Below, one piece after another: positions 13,602 through 22,133 of a stretch of 32,569 nucleotides of DNA. The position numbers and the translations under genes were made by a program. Position 1 is the first letter of the stretch, and each line of letters opens with the position of its first letter. A model generated the notes under the pieces. That model saw only the letters and a program-made list of their open reading frames with translations. It was not told the origin of the DNA and ran no database searches. Origin of the DNA: Basidiobolus ranarum. Lineage: Eukaryota > Basidiobolomycota > Basidiobolomycetes > Basidiobolales. Location: contig JASJQH010006957.1 in assembly GCA_040143965.1 (NCBI GenBank), positions 1-32,569 on the forward strand, in the 5' to 3' direction.

Positions 13602-14198
13602 CTTACAACACCAAAGAAGGCAACTACAAAGTCTCTTTGGTGATTCAAGCCATAATATTTGTCAAGTTTCTTTATGTTAAAGTATTTGGGAGCCTGTTGG
13701 AAGTGGTTTGGAGAATTACAGGAATTGGTGGTTTTCACTTATTTATTTATTGAATAGAAAGTTGACATTTATAGTTTTGTCAAGAGGTAAACAGATAAAC
13801 GTGTAGAATGTGTTAAGGAAGGTCCCAGGAACAAGTGTGCAAAGTTTGGGGCTTCTAGCACAAGTTTGAAAAATCTATTTGTCTGAGAACTTCTAAGTTG
13901 GTAAAAATATTCTAAGTAAATTCCTTATGAGAATAATGGATAATATCTTAGTGAATTATAAGAGAACTAAGTACTAAGCTATATATGACTATATAGGTGT
14001 TTAGGCAAAGCTAACTTCAACACTTTATACTGCTGAACACCTTGAGTACTCCAATTTGGGCATCCTTTCGTATTTTACAATTACCTTCATAATACTCTGG
14101 TGAGTGCGATACAAAAGTTTGGTAATTTGATGGTCATTAAAATACATGCCCAATTCTAATATCTAGAGTACTCAAAACTAAAGTAAGGTTGACCAAAA
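13602..14198. repeat. Arm B of the long inverted repeat
   Basis: Reverse complement of 81-542 with three differences: a solo LTR (13675-14022) has inserted into it, the 219-bp segment at 236-454 of arm A is missing, and scattered substitutions are present. It ends at tRNA copy 6. The shared part includes the ATACTCTGGTGAGTGCGA block and the CTACAAAGTC/ATTCAAGCCATAATAT block. Confidence 0.85.
13675..14022 (+). repeat. Solo LTR (LTR2) nested in arm B
   Basis: A 348-bp unit, TGTTAAAGTA...CTTCAACA, with perfect 5-bp target duplications CTTTA at 13670-13674 and 14023-14027. Removing it restores the arm A sequence TTTATACTGCTGAACACC. It belongs to the same family as LTR1 and LTR3. It inserted after the two arms had formed or in one arm only. 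Confidence 0.88.
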
Positions 14199-14271
14199 CG
14201 AGGCGCATGGGACTCGAACCCACAATCCCCAGATCCGAAGTCTGATGCCTTATCCATTAGGCCAACGCCCC
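14199..14271 (-). tRNA. tRNA-Arg(TCG), copy 6
   Basis: Minus-strand copy identical to copy 1. The 3' flank (TTTTGGTCAACCTTACTTTAG) is shared with copy 1, but the 5' flank (AGAAA instead of AGTAA, and beyond) is not. Confidence 0.95.
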
Positions 14272-14611
14272 TTTCTTCCGAATTTCGTACTCTGGATCAT
14301 CCTATTTTAATTAATGTAAGAACAAGAACTCAATATCCTGACAACTCAATTGACTTCAAGTGGAATATTTTTCTGTTCACAGTATACTGTTTATTGAATT
14401 AAATTATACATACAAATAAATAGAAGAAATGTACGTTTAACAGATGTAAGAAAAAAGATCATGCCATCTACCCAATTACTATCATTGATAGAATAGTTTC
14501 TCTATGAATATATGTATAGGTTACTTGGAATAAAAAATCTTGACTAAAGAACTACGCTATCGAATGAAATATTCATGGGAATTCTTGTACACCAACGGTT
14601 ATATTATTCCC
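14272..14611. other. Intergenic between tRNA copy 6 and CGR1
   Basis: 340 bp, AT-rich. It carries the CGR1 3' region and the 5' flank of tRNA copy 6; nothing else is recognised. Confidence 0.45.
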
Positions 14612-15196
14612 TTATTTCTTGTGCTGGCTTCTTTGTCTCATCTCCTTCTTTCTAATACGTTGAAGTTTCTTGGCGGAGACCTGTTACGATAGCAATTATT
14701 GTATGAAAAAGTCAGTGTTCTGTTACCAGTAAAAGCTGCATATTACTGATTTTAATGCCGCGATGTAAATAAATAAATAGCTTACCAAAGCTTGTAATTT
14801 TTCAAGTCTTTCCTTTTCTTCTTGAGCCTTCTTACGCTCTAAAGCTCTATTTTTCGATTCCTAGTAAGAAAAAGACAGAGTTAGAACATAATTAAACACA
14901 AAATATAAATAAGTTTACGCAGAATTATGAATACTCTGCCAAACGATGTAAACATGAATAAATACCTCTTTGATTCTGAGTTTCTCGTCTTTTAATTCCT
15001 TTTCGATCGCTCTAATAGCTTGAATTCTGTTGCGTTCGCGTGTACGTGCTGCCCAGTCCTGGCTTACACCCGCTGGTAAATGGGTACGTCTGTAAGCTGT
15101 TTTGGGTTGCTTCCATATTTTTCCAGATACTCTAGTAGCAGGAGCATTGATGGGCTTTTTTTCGGTTTGTGTGGTGGCTGTTGTAGTATCAGACAT
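14612..15196 (-). CDS. CGR1: rRNA-processing protein CGR1
   Basis: Three exons are inferred: 14966-15196, 14786-14860 and 14612-14680, all in phase 0 with GT-AG, giving 124 residues (yeast Cgr1 has 120). A Thr-rich N-terminus leads to the family motif RVSGKIWKQPKTAYR and then QDWAARTRERNR. The rest is a basic coiled coil with KELKDEKLRIKE, RALERKKAQEEKERLEKLQ and the tail KKLQRIRKKEMRQRS. CGR1 proteins act in the nucleolus in maturation of the 60S subunit (ITS2 processing in yeast). The first ATG fits the usual short N-terminus. It is transcribed divergently from the Scm3-like gene. Reading through the first donor would give a false 93-residue product. Confidence 0.93.
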
Positions 15197-15540
15197 ATTT
15201 CTTGAGATATATATTAAAGTAACGGAGGTGCTTTCGGTATTCTTGACTTCTTATTACACTGAATTTGTGTAAGAAATTGTATTCTTGAAGGAAAAAAAAA
15301 AAGAAAATTTCCATTTGTAATTTCCCATTTAATCTGGAATCATCAAGCTTCAATTATATCCATGATGTATTCTAGAATAAAGGAAACTTCCCAAGGATAG
15401 GTGGGATGAATTTCTATTTGTTTATGTTCAATTTCGAATCAATACTTCATTGTTTAGTAAGTGATTTTGATATAACACCATTTGGTTTCTGATATTCAAT
15501 ATTTTATCTTGGTTTTTTCGCTCCTTTAATATCACTCACG
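15197..15540. promoter_or_regulatory. Divergent promoter CGR1 / Scm3-like gene
   Basis: 344 bp shared upstream region. A run of 12 A (about 15291-15302) lies 100 bp upstream of CGR1 and is a candidate nucleosome-excluding element. No specific binding site is assigned. Confidence 0.5.
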
Positions 15541-17031
15541 ATGATGAATGGAGAACGTGTTGACTTGTCGGTTACTCCTAATGAACAGTTGACTGATCCT
15601 CCCCTTGACGCGCTTCGTTATTTTAACCGATGTCGCTTGAAGTCCGCCTTTGACTCCATCTTTCAAAAATATGGAAGAGATTTTGAAGAGAGTGACGTGG
15701 TTGATATAAGTACTGGTGAGGTGATAGAAGATAAAGGATTTTTAAAGAAAACACCCCAAAGAAAACTTGGTTCCTTGTTCAAACCAAAAGAAGAAAAGAC
15801 TCCGTTCACGAAGAATATGTTTCATTTACTAGAACCAGGAAATTCTACTAGTACAGAAGAAGAAACTTTACAAGAAACTCCTAATAAAACTCCCTTAGTG
15901 AAAGAGGTTTATGACGAAGAAGACTTTGAGAGTATATTGGTTCAGGAAAAATCTCACTTATCGCGCAATTTCCCTCCTTTCTATTCCCCTTCAACAATGG
16001 GGTTTAATCCTTCCCCATTTTTACCTTCTAATTTGAATCCGTTATTTAATACTCCTACTAGAAAAGCGATCCCTTTCAATAACACGCGTTCAATTATTTC
16101 ACCCAACTCGAATGACTTGCCTGTAGATTCTCCCGCAACAAACGCCTCACCACATAGAACTGAATTAGTTAACTCCCATACTATTCATAACCCACTGAAA
16201 TCGCCACCAACCAACACTCAATTGGAACTCAAAGAATCACCTCAATCACCCGCCAGTAACACTCTCGAGCCAGTACAAGATTTCATCACATCTCCATTAT
16301 CACCCACACCCACTGTGATACGACCAACAGCTACCTTAAATGTTGCTCCTCACGTTTCCACCGTCATTCCCACCTCCACCTCCACGACCAAGAAAAGAAA
16401 ATGGGAAGATTCAGCGGATAATGAAAAAATTGTGTCGAATTATGAATCCATGGATTTATTCGAAGTTGCACCCCAAGATAGAGACTTTGAAGTAGTAGTA
16501 TTAATAGAATCAAAGTCCCAGCAATTCCTCTCTTCTTTTACAAGTGAAAATCAGGAACCGGTCACCTTCACTTCTACTGATGATTTATCACCCAAAAGCT
16601 ACGTCTCTTCCATGGTCTCAGAACTTGTTAATATTAGACGAGCCGCTTCTAGAGCTAATACACCCACATTCAAAGAACACTTGGAGAAATACGAAGCCAA
16701 TGTTGAAGAGAGTCAAGATGATGATTCACACTCCATTGTATATGAGTATCTTGAAACTTCTAGAAATTTCATGGATAGCGATTCAATTGATTTCTCCAAA
16801 AAAGAAAGTCTGGAGATTTCTTCCAGCAGAGAAGATAACCAAAAATCCATTTCTTATCAAGTCCAGTTATTAGAAACTTCTCACACTATACAGACTCAAG
16901 AAATGGAACTAGTAGACCATTCCTTTACAAAACCAACTCTAGTAACGGAAACTAACGGTTGTAAAGGTTATGGAAAATGTACTAAAGCCTTTTGCTTTGA
17001 CTGCGCTTTCGTAGAAACTGAGATAGATTAA
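15541..17031 (+). CDS. SCM3: Scm3/HJURP-like CENP-A histone chaperone
   Basis: Intronless, 496 residues. Residues about 24-70 match the Scm3 signature: ALRYFNRCRLKSAFDSIFQK, then KYGRDFEESDVVDISTGEV and IEDKGFLKK, an amphipathic helix followed by the DxxTGEVxxDxG turn. This domain binds the CenH3/H4 dimer and loads it at centromeres. The rest is low-complexity, rich in Ser, Thr and Pro with many S/T-P sites (for example KTPQRKLG after the domain), so Cdk control is plausible. At the C-terminus there is a cysteine cluster C474-x5-C480-x4-C485-x2-C488, probably a small zinc knuckle. A basic KKRKWEDS near residue 285 could be a nuclear signal. I recognise the family from the N-terminal signature only; the remainder has no family match that I know. 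ATG codons at 15541 and 15544 are both possible starts. Confidence 0.7.
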   Translation: MMNGERVDLSVTPNEQLTDPPLDALRYFNRCRLKSAFDSIFQKYGRDFEESDVVDISTGEVIEDKGFLKKTPQRKLGSLFKPKEEKTPFTKNMFHLLEPGNSTSTEEETLQETPNKTPLVKEVYDEEDFESILVQEKSHLSRNFPPFYSPSTMGFNPSPFLPSNLNPLFNTPTRKAIPFNNTRSIISPNSNDLPVDSPATNASPHRTELVNSHTIHNPLKSPPTNTQLELKESPQSPASNTLEPVQDFITSPLSPTPTVIRPTATLNVAPHVSTVIPTSTSTTKKRKWEDSADNEKIVSNYESMDLFEVAPQDRDFEVVVLIESKSQQFLSSFTSENQEPVTFTSTDDLSPKSYVSSMVSELVNIRRAASRANTPTFKEHLEKYEANVEESQDDDSHSIVYEYLETSRNFMDSDSIDFSKKESLEISSSREDNQKSISYQVQLLETSHTIQTQEMELVDHSFTKPTLVTETNGCKGYGKCTKAFCFDCAFVETEID

Positions 17032-17574
17032 CTCTATCGTAAATGATACTCTTTGTTTATTTTCGCGGTTCACTCAACCTTGTTTAATTAATATATATTC
17101 GTGTAAATAATCTTTCATATATCCTAGAGTTGGTTGGTCTTTTACTTTTAGTTGGGATATATCGTTTTCTTTTACCTCAAAATAACATACGTGATGGTAG
17201 TAGCTGACCTGAACAATAATGCGAACTTCTTTTGATTTGTAAATCTTATTTGTATGTCATGATTTCAAAATATAAATATTTCCTTCGAATTCATGGCTTT
17301 TTATGAATTATGCTAGAAGTCGATAGATTTTCAGGAAATTGGATATTATTTCTATAACCTGGTAATAGAAAATTTTTACTCTTTCAATGATCTACTTGGA
17401 ATCAAATCGATGTTTAGATGGGGGGTGGGGAAAGACGAGTAAATAAATTTTTATGAATGGAAAATTGAATTCACTCTTTACAAGCTAAAATAAGACCAGG
17501 AAATTGGTTAGTTTGTGAGTTAGTAAAAGAGAGAGTGAGAGTTACCTTAACATAATAATAAGAAGACTTTGATA
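17032..17574. promoter_or_regulatory. Intergenic, Scm3-like gene to mS23
   Basis: 543 bp. Holds the 3' end of one gene and promoter of the next on the same strand. A short purine tract (about 17525-17540, GAGAGAGTGAGAG) lies 35-50 bp before the mS23 ATG. No gene is seen. Confidence 0.45.
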
Positions 17575-18441
17575 ATGTCTCTAAAGAAAGCCCCCACTGA
17601 CGTCCATAAGACTGTTTCCCGTTTGTTGAAAGGGAGACTTATTAGAGATGAGCCTGCTTGGTTATCAGCGGTTAGAAGAATTCCCCCTGGTCCAAGTATC
17701 GTACGTTCTGTCTCGAAGTTCGATACCACCGGGGCCTTGCCTTTCGAAAAAGAGAAACAACCTGGAGTTAAACCAGTTAAAAGAGTAAGAAGATGGATGA
17801 AATATAAGACAGTTAAACCACCCAAGATTGAGTACCCTGAAGATAAATTGAGACGTCAATTTTACAAGGATCACCCACAAGAACTTTTACGTCCTCGCAT
17901 GTTGATGGAAACTGATGGGGAAAACCGTTCCGACTGGAGCAAGTTAACCACCGAAGACGGAAAGAAACCACATGAGGTTAATGGTGAAAGGTAAAATGAA
18001 AATCTCTTATTATGAGTTTTAGCATAATGATAACCTCTTTTAATTCTATACTTTACCTTCTAGTGTAATCCAATATCAACTTCACTTGATGTCACAGGGT
18101 TATACTACTCGTGAGGCTTACGTTTTCGCCACTTCCGAGTTCTATAAAATCAAGTCTCGTGAGGATACCGAACTTATGATTGCCAAACAACAAGCACAAC
18201 ACTTTGGTGCAGATTTGGCTAAGAGCTCCACTAGATGGGCTATCGAGAAGGAAGATGAAGCATTAGCAGAAACCGAAGGACTTTACGCCAAGAGAAAAGA
18301 AATGTAAGTGTCGATTTACAACTAAAGCCTTCGTTATACACACAGATTCTAACGTTAATTGAAATTTTTCTTTTTCAATTATCTAGGCGTCAAATGCAAC
18401 ATATGGCCGAACAAGCATTCACATCCAATACAGAACAATAA
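17575..18441 (+). CDS. RSM25: Mitochondrial small ribosomal subunit protein mS23 (Rsm25)
   Basis: Three exons, 17575-17990, 18064-18303 and 18387-18441, both introns phase 2 and GT-AG, encode 236 residues (yeast Rsm25 has 264). The N-terminal HKTVSRLLKGRLIRDEPAWL and the following PPGPSIVRSV are typical of fungal mS23. Then come KYKTVKPPKIEYPEDKLRRQ and FYKDHPQELLRPR, and the C-terminal helical part MSQGYTTREAYVFATSEFYK. The protein is a peripheral part of the mitoribosomal small subunit. The ATG at 17575 gives the conserved N-terminus; there is no clear cleavable presequence, as in homologues. It is the first of three mitochondrial genes in the window but is not adjacent to the others. Confidence 0.92.
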
Positions 18442-18976
18442 TCATTTTGCATTCCCTCATTTTTTTCTTTCCCTTCTATGACAATAGAAAGAAATATCTA
18501 CAATACAAATTCATCATTAGAGGATTGTACACTGTTGAAGAGAAGGTTCTTTTTCTGTTTGAATACTCAATCATTCATTCCTATATAATTTTTTTCATAA
18601 AGATTTCTCGTTCGTTTGCGATTTTTCGATTACTATTACCTGTTCGTATGAAATTAGTGAACAATCAATATTTCTTCACAAGAAGTTCAACAAAGGCTTC
18701 ATTAGGCAATGGGGATACATTTAATATGGCGTATATATGTATATACTAGGTTAAAGCAAAACAAGTTGTAGTTCGGATGGTGAAAGCTAATTAAGGAGAA
18801 GACGTGGTGGTAATGTTGTCAATTATTAGGAGATCAGAATGAATTCTATGGAAGGGTGTTTTTAGCCCTAACCCTAAATACAATGAGGATTGTTACCTCT
18901 ATACAGAATGTGTTTGTGTTTATGGATTCTCATTAGTATTGATGAGAATTGAACCAACCTAGTTGCTAAGAGGGGT
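18442..18976. other. Convergent 3' intergenic region
   Basis: 535 bp between the 3' ends of mS23 (+) and the kelch-BTB gene (-). Contains two telomere-like hexamers (CCCTAACCCTAA at about 18867-18878). The open frame 18447-18749 has no family resemblance and extreme Phe/Ile/Tyr content, so it is taken as chance. Confidence 0.5.
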
Positions 18977-20699
18977 TTAGGTTCTCTTAACCATGATGGT
19001 GAGAGTGGCTTCATCAGGAACACAGTCGAGGAAATCCTCACGAATATGTAATGGCATATCTAAAAGTCCGCTGGTTTTCATGACAGCACCATAGTTTTCA
19101 AATATATACTCAACTGCTAGGATTTTGAGTCCCTCTTCCTGAGATAAAACTGCTTGTTGAAATATGTAGGCGCAGGTTTCTACTCGAAGATGGTTGTGGT
19201 ATAGAAGGTTGGCGCAGATCTTTTTCAATCTATGGACCATGTACATCTCTGCCAAAACCAATACGTCGGCCGTAATATTCCAAGGGGTATCTATATCGAA
19301 TGAGTCCTGGTAAATATATCGCAAAAACGTATACATTACGGAATGGGACTCTTCCACTTTCATGCTACCCCCGGTAATCTCGGACATATTGCTTTGTAGT
19401 AAGCTTCTGAAATGCGGCCATCTGGCTACTAATATCACTTTATGAACATATATAGAGCGGCCTTCCTCCGTGATGATTTGAAAATCACTGAGTTCTTTAT
19501 CATCTAGCAAATATGCGAAATCCGAGTTTAACGTGGATGGTGGAATGGTCCATATGCCAAATGATTCTAAATTCAAAGTCAACAGATCTCGAAAGTGGTC
19601 GTACGGTGTTGGTCGAACCTTTTCAGTGTTCCCGAGGAGTAGTAGGTTCACGTGATCTTTGGATTCGTCTTCCATCACCGTAAAGTAATTCCAAACTCCG
19701 TTAGACAAAGCTGGTTTGCAATCTAATTTACTCCATCTCAATGTGATCAGATCTAAAGCCCATAATCCGTATGCCGACTGGGGTACTGTCTCGCATATGT
19801 ACTTTCCAAATACCAATAACCGATCACCGACCGCTTCAGTGAAATGTTGCGATTTGAGAAGCTCTATTTTGCCGGTGACGCCAAAGTACGGATTAACTCT
19901 AAGACTTCTCAGATCTAGCGAGAATAAGTCATCTACTGTAGAGCCAGATTCATCTTTACCTGCGTAAATGAAAATCCGATTGTCGACTAGAGTAGCTGAA
20001 TGGTTATATCTTGGTGGAACTGAAATCGGCTCGGCCCAAGTAAAGGTTATGAGATCGAGAACACTAAGCTCATCTAATACATAAGTGCCTATTTCCAGCT
20101 TTGAATTAGTACAGAGTTTTCAATATTACTAATAATAATATCATCATCATTACAATCTGAATTTCGTGCAAATCCTCCGTACACATATAGCTTGTCTTTA
20201 TATACGGTTGCAGTGTGAAGGTATCTAGCTGCAACTTTCGATCCGCTAACACGAGGATGAGTCCATGCTTTCTTTTCGATGTCATACAATATCAAATCGT
20301 TGCAATACTCTTGAAACTCGTTTGAACCGCCTGCAGCAACAAAAGTCAGTCAAAACCGGTAGATTGCCCAGTGAATTCAAAGTAGAGACATACCAAATAT
20401 CACGATAGTATTCCCGTACAGAGATGATGTATGGCCATAACGCTTTGAAGGGGGTTTTCCTTTGACATCCTAAATTAAAGTTGAATTAGCCAGATGAAAC
20501 TTGTTGAGGCTTTCGAAGTATTGCTAACTTTGTGTGTGGTCCAAACCAAAGTTTCCAAGTCAAGTGAATGTAATTCATTGGTAACTACACCGCCACCCCC
20601 AAATACATATATCTTCTTTTTAATTCGGGTAAAAGTAGGTCGCCATAGACCAACTAGGTTGTGTCCAGTCGTATTACGAGAGTTGGAAACTTTGAGCAT
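18977..20699 (-). CDS. Kelch-repeat protein with C-terminal BTB domain
   Basis: Exons are inferred at 20529-20699, 20394-20469, 20130-20330 and 18977-20088, giving 519 residues. The N-terminal two thirds hold kelch blades: KIYVFGGGG...LDLETLVWT, YGHTSSLYGNTIVIFGG...LYDIEKKAWTHP, RYLHTATVYKDKLYVYGGF and RYNHSATLVDNRIFIYAGK..SLDLRSL, each with the GG and downstream W/L pattern of a beta-propeller blade. From about residue 340 a BTB/POZ fold follows: ELSDFQIITEEGRSIYVHKV, LVARWPHFRSLL, then helices to about residue 450. The BTB part could bind a cullin-3 partner and the propeller a substrate, but no specific function is known to me. The third intron (20089-20129) is only 41 bp yet has a TACTAAT branch site. 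The gene is convergent with mS23 and divergent from the hydroxyisourate hydrolase gene. Confidence 0.88.
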
Positions 20700-21413
20700 T
20701 GAACAAGATTACTTTCAACCACTCCACTTTAAGGTATATATACTCTGATTAAATGGAAGTCTAGCGCGGGAGAGGAGGGAATCTTGAGTTTAGAAGGTAT
20801 CTCCAGTGATATACAAGTTATTCAAGAGTTTCTTTTGAATTAATTGAATGTCAAAGGACTGTGAATATTGAATAAACCGGTCCAAATAATACTTGGAGTT
20901 CTCAACGAATTTGTTAGTAATTAGTTCTAGTTATAGTACGAGAGTGCGGAAGACTTTAACTAATTCAAGTTTATCATAAAGTTATTTTTAAAATGCAAGG
21001 GATGCTTCAGCGATTCATTTAATTAATGCAAGACCAGATGACCGATTAACCCTACTGGACTAATATTAGCAGGAGTTTTCAATTGCTGAGTATGCCCATA
21101 TTGGCGGGAATTTGTCAGGATCACGTGACAAACCGGTTTAGCCAACAGAAGCCTCTCTTATTGGATTAAAAATCAAGTGTTCTTGCACAAATATACTCAC
21201 ACTTGCTAGCTAAGCTTATGCTAAACCTTGATCAGGGAGGGGGGGAATTTTAGTGGATGTGGCTACTACCTAATTGAGATGTGACTCGTATTTTCACTAA
21301 CATCTAAGATAAAATTCGGCAATTGTTGATTATCAAAAAAATTGATGAGATGTTAATCAACCTGAATTGGTTTTATAAGGGATGAGCACGATTCTTGCGT
21401 CTCAAGTACAGTA
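20700..21413. promoter_or_regulatory. Divergent promoter kelch-BTB / HIU hydrolase, with TCACGTGA
   Basis: A 714-bp shared upstream region. It contains the 8-bp palindrome TCACGTGA at 21121-21128, within GGATCACGTGAC, a perfect E-box/Cbf1 (CDEI)-type core for basic helix-loop-helix factors, 286 bp before the hydrolase ATG. A G9 run lies at about 21237-21245. No gene is seen. Confidence 0.5.
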
Positions 21414-21994
21414 ATGTCCAACAGCACCACCCAAAGACTTCAGAACTTGGCCTCTCATCTTAAGGTATATTCCCACTTTTTACTTTACTTTCTCAAATTC
21501 TAATTTATTGTTGTGTAGCCTGCCATGCGTACTAGAAGCCCTATTACCGCTCACGTCCTCGACTCTTCCGTAGGTAAACCTGCACAAGAAGTGAAGTTGA
21601 CCATTGAGAAGTTGGAGAACATTCACTGGCAGGTTATTGGAGAAGCGTAAGTTGAGGGATAACCCTATCACTTTGAATGCCAATACCAACCTTATTGTTT
21701 TCATAGACTTACCAACACCGACGGACGTTGCCCTGAGCTCTTGGCCTTGGACTACGACTTGAAGGCCGGAATTTACCAAGTCACCTTCAACACTGGAGAC
21801 TATTACAAAAAGCAAGGAGTGCCTTGTTTCTACCCTTATGTCAAGGTAGCGTATTTACCAGCAAGGTCATTTGATTATGTACTAACAATATCGAACATTC
21901 ATAGATCACTTTCGAGATTACTAGCCCTGAAGAGCATTATCACATCCCCCTTCTTCTGAGCCCTTACTCGTACTCTACCTACAGAGGCAGTTAA
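21414..21994 (+). CDS. URAH: 5-hydroxyisourate hydrolase (transthyretin-like), peroxisomal
   Basis: Four exons, 21414-21464, 21519-21646, 21707-21845 and 21905-21994, GT-AG and in phase, encode 135 residues. It hydrolyses 5-hydroxyisourate, the urate oxidase product, to OHCU in purine breakdown. The family hallmarks are present: ITAHVLDSSVGKPA with His29, TDGRCPEL with Arg67, EEHYHIPLLLSPYSYSTYRGS with His119 and the C-terminal YRGS tetrapeptide that separates hydrolases from transthyretin. Exon 1 encodes a 17-residue leader with RLQNLASHL (residues 8-16), a perfect match to the PTS2 consensus, so import into peroxisomes is expected. The enzyme normally works as a tetramer. No urate oxidase or OHCU decarboxylase gene is in the window. 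The 3' end converges on the Rcy1-like gene, 139 bp away. Confidence 0.95.
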
Positions 21995-22133
21995 ATTCCT
22001 AGTCATGACATTGATATCAGCATTCATTCAATTTTCAAATCCATCCACCGTTTTAATAAGATATTTCAACTGGAAAGAAATAAAGCATGAACCAAAATAT
22101 ATTACAAATCTCTTTACATTGCATCACCTCACA

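Noticed and set aside
18447-18749. A 100-codon open frame after mS23
   Set aside because: Phe/Ile/Tyr-rich composition from AT-rich 3' sequence, starts in the likely 3'UTR, no recognisable domain.
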